Below, in pieces: positions 25,467 through 30,836 of a stretch of DNA of 30,836 nucleotides. The notes under the pieces were generated by a model that was not told the DNA's origin, ran no database searches, and worked only from the letters and a program-made list of their open reading frames with translations. Origin of the DNA: Promethearchaeota archaeon (lineage in GTDB: Archaea; Asgardarchaeota; Lokiarchaeia; Sigynarchaeales; SOKP01). Position numbers and translations under genes: made by a program. The stretch covers positions 1 through 30,836 of the forward strand of contig JAUWBH010000058.1 of the NCBI GenBank assembly GCA_030605085.1. Reading direction: 5' to 3'. The first letter of the stretch is position 1. The number at the start of each line of letters is the position of its first letter.

Positions 25467-27128
25467 ATGGAAATGAAAAGTTCAGATGTAGATGCAACTG
25501 ATAGGGAATCAAAAGGAGATATTGTAGAGGAAGAATCAGAAGATCTTGAATTTGAAAAGAAAGAACATAATAAACTATATAATATTTTAAAAAACAATCC
25601 TATAGATCCTTTAAACGATAAGGTCAGAAATGTTCTTGATAGACTTGACATCCTTGATAAGGCAGATGCCTTTCAATGGTGGTTGGCTTATATATGGGCT
25701 AAACCAATAATGCGCTTATTATGGAATTATCGCGTACAAGGTGAACTGGCTCCTGAGTATGGGCATGTAATATTTGTAGGAAATCTTCAGTCTCACTTAG
25801 ACCCATTTTTTATAGGGGGAGCAGTTCATAGGCGGATCCAGTGGATGTCTAAGCCAGATAATTTTAAAACACCAATAATTAGAAGCCTTTTTAAAAATCT
25901 AGGTGGTTTTGAGCACGATGAGGATAATCCGGATCCCGCTTTCGAGAAAGCAAGACAAATACTTGAAAAAGGTGATTGCGTGGGAATTTTTCCTGAAGGA
26001 ACTCGTAGCGAGGATGGAACAGTAGGAGAATTTAAACCGGACGCAGTTAGACTCGCGATTGAAACAGGCGTACCAATTTGTCCAACAGCAGTATTAGGCT
26101 CCTTTGAAGCTTTACCAAAAGGTAAATCAATGATAAAAACAGGTAATGTAACCGTTCGAATTGGAAAAGCAATAGAATACACCGACTATTACGAGAAGGG
26201 AGAAATATCTTACCCTGAAGCTAAGAAATTATCAGCAGAATTGAGACAAGAAGTAATTAATTTGATTGAAGGTGAATATATCCATGGCAGGCTAATAGTA
26301 CCCGAAGAACTTTCAATTGGCTCACCAAAAGACATGGAAGAAAAGCCTAAGATGAGGGGTTTTATGAGTACAATAAAAAAGCTTGGAAAGGACTTTGTGC
26401 GATTTATTGACGATGCTTGGTATGCCTTTTTGAGGAGTACAGAACTTGTTGGTATGCGAGAGCATCTTGAAACCCCTATTTACAACATTACAGGTCATAT
26501 ACTAACAGCTTACACTAATCTCATAAATCCTATTCGAACGATCGGATTTGATAAATACATGCCTAAGGAGGGAGGTGCTCTTATAGCCAGTGGTCATAAT
26601 TCTGAATGGGATGTGTTAATGCTTCCTTTAATTATATGGAAAGATGTTGAAAGGCGCGAATTATTCCAGATGGCAAAACAGTCCCTTTTCAAGGTCCCAT
26701 TTGTAAATGCCTGGGTAAGAACCCATCACGCGTTTCCATTAAGAAGAGAACAAACTGATGTAGGTTCGTACCTCTACGCTAAAGAGCGTTTAGAAGAAGG
26801 ACGCCTTGTAGTTGTTTATCCCGAAGGGACAACAAATACGGGAGGTGGTCAACTTTTACCCGGACATACAGGATCTGTCCGCTTAGCCATAGATGCAAAA
26901 GTACCTATTATTCCAGTCGGAGTTACCGGTTCCGAATACATTTTTCCAAAACACGCTAAAATGTTGAACTTCGGAAAAGGATGTATTTTTAAGTGTGGAG
27001 AAGCTTTTATGGAACATCAGAAATATTTCGACAAGCCAATGCCAAACTACGAGGAGCTAAAACGATTAACTGATAATATGATGCTCAGAATCAAAGATTT
27101 GTTAATGTATGATGTTCCAGATATTTAA
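25467..27128 (+). CDS. Double-domain PlsC-type acyltransferase, first copy, N-domain active site degenerate
   Basis: 553 residues with two PlsC/LPLAT domains, at about 85-240 and 350-520. The family transfers an acyl chain from acyl-CoA or acyl-ACP to (lyso)glycerophosphate-type acceptors with an HX4D catalytic dyad. Domain 2 is canonical: GHNSEWD (H377, D382) and YPEGTTN (451-457). In domain 1 the dyad reads NLQSHLD, with Leu107 in place of the catalytic His and D112 kept. The acceptor-binding Arg of motif II is also lost (GGFEHDEDN against GAFKLDRDN in the next gene), although FPEGTRS (175-181) remains. Domain 1 is therefore probably non-catalytic. An acidic N-terminus (1-35) and IDDAWYAFLRS before domain 2 are shared with the next gene. 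No clear membrane helices. Confidence 0.92.
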   Translation: MEMKSSDVDATDRESKGDIVEEESEDLEFEKKEHNKLYNILKNNPIDPLNDKVRNVLDRLDILDKADAFQWWLAYIWAKPIMRLLWNYRVQGELAPEYGHVIFVGNLQSHLDPFFIGGAVHRRIQWMSKPDNFKTPIIRSLFKNLGGFEHDEDNPDPAFEKARQILEKGDCVGIFPEGTRSEDGTVGEFKPDAVRLAIETGVPICPTAVLGSFEALPKGKSMIKTGNVTVRIGKAIEYTDYYEKGEISYPEAKKLSAELRQEVINLIEGEYIHGRLIVPEELSIGSPKDMEEKPKMRGFMSTIKKLGKDFVRFIDDAWYAFLRSTELVGMREHLETPIYNITGHILTAYTNLINPIRTIGFDKYMPKEGGALIASGHNSEWDVLMLPLIIWKDVERRELFQMAKQSLFKVPFVNAWVRTHHAFPLRREQTDVGSYLYAKERLEEGRLVVVYPEGTTNTGGGQLLPGHTGSVRLAIDAKVPIIPVGVTGSEYIFPKHAKMLNFGKGCIFKCGEAFMEHQKYFDKPMPNYEELKRLTDNMMLRIKDLLMYDVPDI

Positions 27129-27168
27129 GATTAAAAAATTATTTTTATTAAAATTAGAATAGGTGAGA

Positions 27169-28839
27169 ATGATAGTAAGTCTAAATTCAGAACAAGATAA
27201 TGTAAAAGAAGAAATAAAGGATAAAATATGGTATGAAGAAGAGGAAAAGAGAGAGGAGCTCAAATATGAAAAAAGATCTTACAACATGTTTTATAAAATT
27301 TTAAAACGCAATCCTTTAGATGCGATTAACGATGTTTATCGAAAAGTCATAGATAAACTCAATTTAGAAGAAATTGAACAAGAATGGCAATGGTGGGCTG
27401 CGTATGTATGGTGCAACGAGTCTTTACGGAGACTCTTTAATATTCGTGTGGAGAATGTTTATGGAGATTTGTTTCCTGAATATGGAGGAGGAATTATTGT
27501 CTCAAATCACGAAAGTCATTTCGATCCATTTTTCGTGGGTGGAACTTGCCAACGACGTATACATTGGATGTCAAAATTAGGAAATTTTAAAACTCCTATA
27601 GTAAGAACTCTATTTAGAAATTTAGGTGCATTTAAGCTCGATCGAGATAACCCTGCCGAAGCGTGGGAAATAGCAAAGCAACGCATTGAAGAAGGGGGAT
27701 GGGTGGGAATATTTCCGGAAGGTACTCGTAGCGAGGATGGAACAATGGGAGAATTTAAAACAGGTGCAGTAAGACTTGCAACTGAATTAGGTGTTCCAAT
27801 TGTTCCTATGGCAGTAATAGGATCTCGCAATGTTTTACCAAAAGGACAGTTAGTAGTTAAACCGACACAAGTAACTATTAGAGTTGGACGACCAATATAC
27901 TACGATCAATACAAGGAAAAAATGAACTACGAATTAGCTAAGAAAATGTCAGCAGAATTACGTATAAAAGTAATTAAATTGTTTGACGACACCTATTTTG
28001 TCGAAGATGTTAATAGAGTCAAACACTACACAAAGGGAACGTACATAAATATGGAAGAGGCCTCTAAAGCTGATGGTTTTATGGGTAGATTAAAATCTTT
28101 TGGATTTGGATTCATACAAATAATTGACGATACATGGTATGCCGTTTTAAGGTCGATTGAAAAATTAGGCTTAAAAAGCAAACTTGAGAAATTCCTTTAC
28201 AATGTATCTGGCAATGTTATTCACGAATTTTTCAAAATATCGAGTCCTTACAAAGTAATAGATTACGATAAATATGTTCCAAAAGAAGGAGGTGCAGTAA
28301 TTTGCGCAAACCATAACTCATATTGGGATATAGCCGTTCTCTCAACCAGCCTTGAACAGCTCAAAATATACATTTATCAAATGATTGACGAGTATCTTTT
28401 TATTATTCCCCTTGTAAACAGTTGGTTAAGAAGTACCCGCGCTTTTCCATACAAAAAGGGAGCACCAAGCGAAAAAGGATACGATTACGCTAAGGAACTT
28501 TTACAAGAGGGAAAAAAGGTAGTTGTGTATCCGGAAGGTGTTTTAAACGAAGGTGGAGGGAACCTTTTGCCCGGAAGTACTGAAGCCATCCGCATAGCAA
28601 TAGAAACAAAGGTACCAATCATACCAATCGGAATAACCGGAACTGAAAACATTTTACCACCAGGTACTAAAAAGATTAATTTTGGCAAATCGTGTATATT
28701 AAAAGCAGGAGAACATTTTGTTGATCATCAAGAATATTGGGATAAGACAATGCCAAACGAAGACATTTTACAACAATTAACAAACAACTTAATGGACAAA
28801 ATCAAAAATCTTTTAATGTACAGCGATCTCGAAGTTTAA
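27169..28839 (+). CDS. Double-domain PlsC-type acyltransferase, second copy
   Basis: 556 residues from the ATG at 27169, eight bases after the first base of AGGTGA; a GTG two codons upstream is possible. It is a paralogue of the preceding gene along its full length. Domain 1 is intact: SNHESHFD (H114, D119), GAFKLDRD with R159, and FPEGTRS (182-188). Domain 2 keeps NHNSYWD (H382, D387); its motif III is YPEGVLN, with Val in place of Thr. The shared IDDTWYAVLRS linker and GGGNLLPGS loop show that the two genes arose by tandem duplication of an already fused double domain. Together they could acylate both positions of a glycerol backbone; this is inference. Confidence 0.92.
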   Translation: MIVSLNSEQDNVKEEIKDKIWYEEEEKREELKYEKRSYNMFYKILKRNPLDAINDVYRKVIDKLNLEEIEQEWQWWAAYVWCNESLRRLFNIRVENVYGDLFPEYGGGIIVSNHESHFDPFFVGGTCQRRIHWMSKLGNFKTPIVRTLFRNLGAFKLDRDNPAEAWEIAKQRIEEGGWVGIFPEGTRSEDGTMGEFKTGAVRLATELGVPIVPMAVIGSRNVLPKGQLVVKPTQVTIRVGRPIYYDQYKEKMNYELAKKMSAELRIKVIKLFDDTYFVEDVNRVKHYTKGTYINMEEASKADGFMGRLKSFGFGFIQIIDDTWYAVLRSIEKLGLKSKLEKFLYNVSGNVIHEFFKISSPYKVIDYDKYVPKEGGAVICANHNSYWDIAVLSTSLEQLKIYIYQMIDEYLFIIPLVNSWLRSTRAFPYKKGAPSEKGYDYAKELLQEGKKVVVYPEGVLNEGGGNLLPGSTEAIRIAIETKVPIIPIGITGTENILPPGTKKINFGKSCILKAGEHFVDHQEYWDKTMPNEDILQQLTNNLMDKIKNLLMYSDLEV

Positions 28840-28871
28840 AAACGGTAAATTTAGCCCTAAATGGTGTGAGA

Positions 28872-29948
28872 ATGGAGCAACAATCAATACAAAAACAAAA
28901 AGGTACCAGTAAAAAGATTAAAGTTGGAATTCCTAGAGCACTCCATTATTTTAAATTCTTCCCATTTTGGAAAAAATTGTTCGATGAACTAGGCGTTGAA
29001 ATGGTTCTTAGCAGCCTCACTAATAAAAAGGTCGTTGAGGTGGGAGTGACTCATGGATTTGGTGAATTATGTTTACCTGTAAAAGTTTATTACGGTCATG
29101 CTTTGCAGTTAATTAATGAACGTCCGGATTTAGATTTTCTTTTCGTTCCAAGATATGTATCTGAACTTAAAGAATCTTATTTTTGTCCAAAATGGATATC
29201 TCTTCCCGATGTCATCAAAATACTGCCAAATGGTCCCAAATTATTAAACTTCGAAGTAAATGTGAAGGAATTTCCCATATCTACAGCGGTTATTGAGCTT
29301 GGTAAACAACTAGGAAAAAGTCAATCCAGTTCTCTTGAGGCTTACAAAAAGGCGAAGAAATATTACGCCGAATACTTAGCTTTTCTTAGAAAAGGAGCAC
29401 CAGTTAATCACGCTATAAGACTAGTTTTAAGAGATCGTCCCTTCACTTTACCAAAAAAAAAACAAAAATATGTTTTAAAATTTCTCTTGTTGGGGCATGC
29501 ATATAACCTTTTTGATACTTATGTGAACTTAGATTTTGTAAAAAAATTAAATGATCAAGACGTTAAAGTAATAACGATAGAAAATTTGCCAGAATCTGTA
29601 TTTAAAGAACGGGTGATCGTCAACAAAAAACTTCTAAATTATTGGCGCCACGAAGAGGAAATTATGCAAGCAGTGAGATATTTTCTACATGAAGGTCGCA
29701 ACGAAATTGATGGTGTTATTTTTCTTATAAGCTTTGCGTGCGGACCAGACAGCCTTATCTCGGAATTAATAATGCTTGACTTAAAAACTGTAAGAATTCC
29801 TTATCTTGCTATAATCATTGACGAACACAGTGGCGATTTAGGATTGTTAACACGTATCATTTCTTTTACGGATATGCTTAAAAGAAAGAAAGAAAGAGAA
29901 GAAAAATTGAGATTAGAAAAAGATTTAGAAATTAAATCGAAAATATAA
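28872..29948 (+). CDS. DUF2229 / CoA-enzyme-activase-related protein, first gene
   Basis: About 358 residues. The start is the ATG at 28872 or the GTG at 28866. The N-terminus KVGIPRALHYFKFFPFWKKLFDELG, then LSSLTNKKVVEVGVTHGFGELCLPVKVYYGHALQLI and FLFVPRYVS, matches the DUF2229 domain found in activator or accessory subunits related to 2-hydroxyacyl-CoA dehydratases (BcrA/BadF/HgdC group). Cysteines in GELCLPVK, YFCPKW and SFACGPDS are candidates for Fe-S ligands. The C-terminal helix is highly charged (KRKKEREEKLRLEKDLEIK). It follows the acyltransferase gene by 32 bp. The second half of this system is apparently the next gene. Whether it acts on an acyl-CoA in the same pathway is unknown. 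Confidence 0.8.
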   Translation: MEQQSIQKQKGTSKKIKVGIPRALHYFKFFPFWKKLFDELGVEMVLSSLTNKKVVEVGVTHGFGELCLPVKVYYGHALQLINERPDLDFLFVPRYVSELKESYFCPKWISLPDVIKILPNGPKLLNFEVNVKEFPISTAVIELGKQLGKSQSSSLEAYKKAKKYYAEYLAFLRKGAPVNHAIRLVLRDRPFTLPKKKQKYVLKFLLLGHAYNLFDTYVNLDFVKKLNDQDVKVITIENLPESVFKERVIVNKKLLNYWRHEEEIMQAVRYFLHEGRNEIDGVIFLISFACGPDSLISELIMLDLKTVRIPYLAIIIDEHSGDLGLLTRIISFTDMLKRKKEREEKLRLEKDLEIKSKI

Positions 29949-29965
29949 TAAGAGGTTAAAAAGTA

Positions 29966-30836
29966 TTGTTATGCTCATTTCCTAATATGGGAAATAATTG
30001 GCCAGCGTTCAAGACACTATTAGAGTGCGTAGGATGCGATGTTGTTTTACCAGACCCTACAAATCGGGAAGCAATTAAAATAGGAGTAAAGTATAGCCCT
30101 GAATTCGTTTGCTTTCCTTTTAAAGCAACTCTTGGTGATTTTGTAAACGCACTAGAAAAAGGTGCTGATACGCTCGTAATGGCAATAGATTGGATATACT
30201 TCGTATCTTAGTTGACACTGCGGACCCTGTCGTTATCGATAAAGTCTATACAAGACACGACGGCATTTGGGTTCTATGCGAGCGTTCAAGAGCGGCTTCT
30301 AAAAATGATGGGTTACAATAATTTTAGACTAATCCCGCTTGACCAAGCCGACCTTCTAGAGTTCAAGTGGCTTAAAATGTTAATGAAAGTTGGTCCTACC
30401 AATAAATTATTATTTGCTCAAAAAGCAATAAAAGCTGTCATATTTTTCTTGAAAAAAGCAAAATATATTGAAGATATTCAGACGGCTGAAGGAATCTTCC
30501 GGGCTTACGAACGAAATCAAGGGGATACGACAAGAACCGTCAAGAAACTAATAAACCAGCTTGATGAGACCAATACTCTTGCGGGATTGCGGCAATTCCG
30601 AAATGTTATTAAAGATACATTTAATAAAATTGATGTTGATAAAACTCGTAGTCCGCTGAGAGTTCATCTTTCTGGAGAAATACATATAAGTTTGGAACCT
30701 TATGTTAATCTTGAAATTAGGCGTAAATTGGGGGAGATGGGTGTCTTAATCGAACAAAACCTCTCGCTCTTTGATTGGATAACACATAAATTCCATTTGA
30801 ATTTTCATCGGAAGTGGCTTGAGCACCTCGCACGCC
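29966..30836 (+). pseudogene. DUF2229 / CoA-activase-related protein, second gene, interrupted and running off the window
   Basis: TTG start (LLCSFPNMGNNWPAFKTLLE) with AGAGG ten bases upstream. It reads as expected to EKGADTLVMAID, then meets TAG at 30209-30211. In the same frame it resumes at 30266 with FGFYASVQERLLKMMGYNNF and continues intact to the window end (...FDWITHKFHLNFHRKWLEHLAR). The family's CGPCR motif is present but out of frame at 30221-30232. Removing 30193-30220 (28 bases) and 30233-30264 (32 bases) restores IDCGPCRFGFYA exactly. So two short insertions, 60 bases in all, break the gene around its Cys motif. It could be a pseudogene, an assembly fault, or spliced out. The product would be an accessory or activator subunit with a CxxC Fe-S site. 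Confidence 0.75.

Noticed and set aside
25826..26182. Minus-strand frame of 118 codons inside the first acyltransferase gene, and a similar one at 27516-27830.
   Set aside because: Both mirror the same stretch of the two paralogous acyltransferase genes on the other strand; they are shadows.
1..30836. CRISPR arrays, tRNA, rRNA or other structured RNA genes.
   Set aside because: No regularly spaced repeats, and no cloverleaf or rRNA-like sequence was seen on either strand by eye.

Overview
The window is about 30.8 kb of AT-rich DNA that most resembles an Asgard archaeon of the Lokiarchaeia type. This is inferred from gene content, not from a marker gene. The supporting content is three Ras-superfamily GTPase genes in 3.5 kb (one fused to a longin-like domain, one to a roadblock/LC7 domain), a tandem winged-helix protein resembling ESCRT-II EAP30, an archaeal MCT-1-like PUA protein, Shine-Dalgarno sites of the AGGTGA/GGAGG type, and many TTG or GTG starts. 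No rRNA, tRNA or CRISPR array was recognised.

Layout. 1-5.4 kb: an acyl-CoA dehydrogenase (-), the EAP30-like coiled-coil protein (+) and a phosphohexose mutase (-). 5.5-9.5 kb: a membrane-traffic island with longin-Arf-like GTPase (-), coiled-coil protein (+), Rab-like GTPase (-), roadblock-Ras-like GTPase (+) and PUA protein (+). 9.5-13.6 kb: small genes, two of them Cys4 proteins that ordinary ORF calling would miss (9512-9685, and 11176-11535 which has no usual start codon), then a nucleoside hydrolase and a Zn-ribbon-like protein. 13.7-15.6 kb: two paralogous seven-helix membrane proteins in tandem. 15.7-16.9 kb: a complete IS630-type element with 15-bp terminal inverted repeats and a transposase split by an A7 slippery run.

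17.0-24.5 kb is a transporter and rearrangement zone. It holds an ABC-2 export pair, an MFS gene with an in-frame deletion derivative on one side and a 287-bp fragment copy on the other, and a large double-HNH nuclease gene whose two ends coincide with broken gene fragments. A small unknown gene follows, flanked by two remnants of another gene.

24.5-30.8 kb is an operon-like run on the + strand: HAD phosphatase, two tandem paralogous double-PlsC acyltransferases (one with its first catalytic His replaced by Leu), and two DUF2229/CoA-activase-related genes. The last of these carries two short insertions around its CGPCR motif and runs off the window. Two palindromes with the same ACGAT half-site lie upstream of the run. 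This is the best candidate for an unusual system: a dedicated acyl-transfer and lipid operon in an archaeon, probably under one regulator. Its biochemistry cannot be settled from sequence alone.
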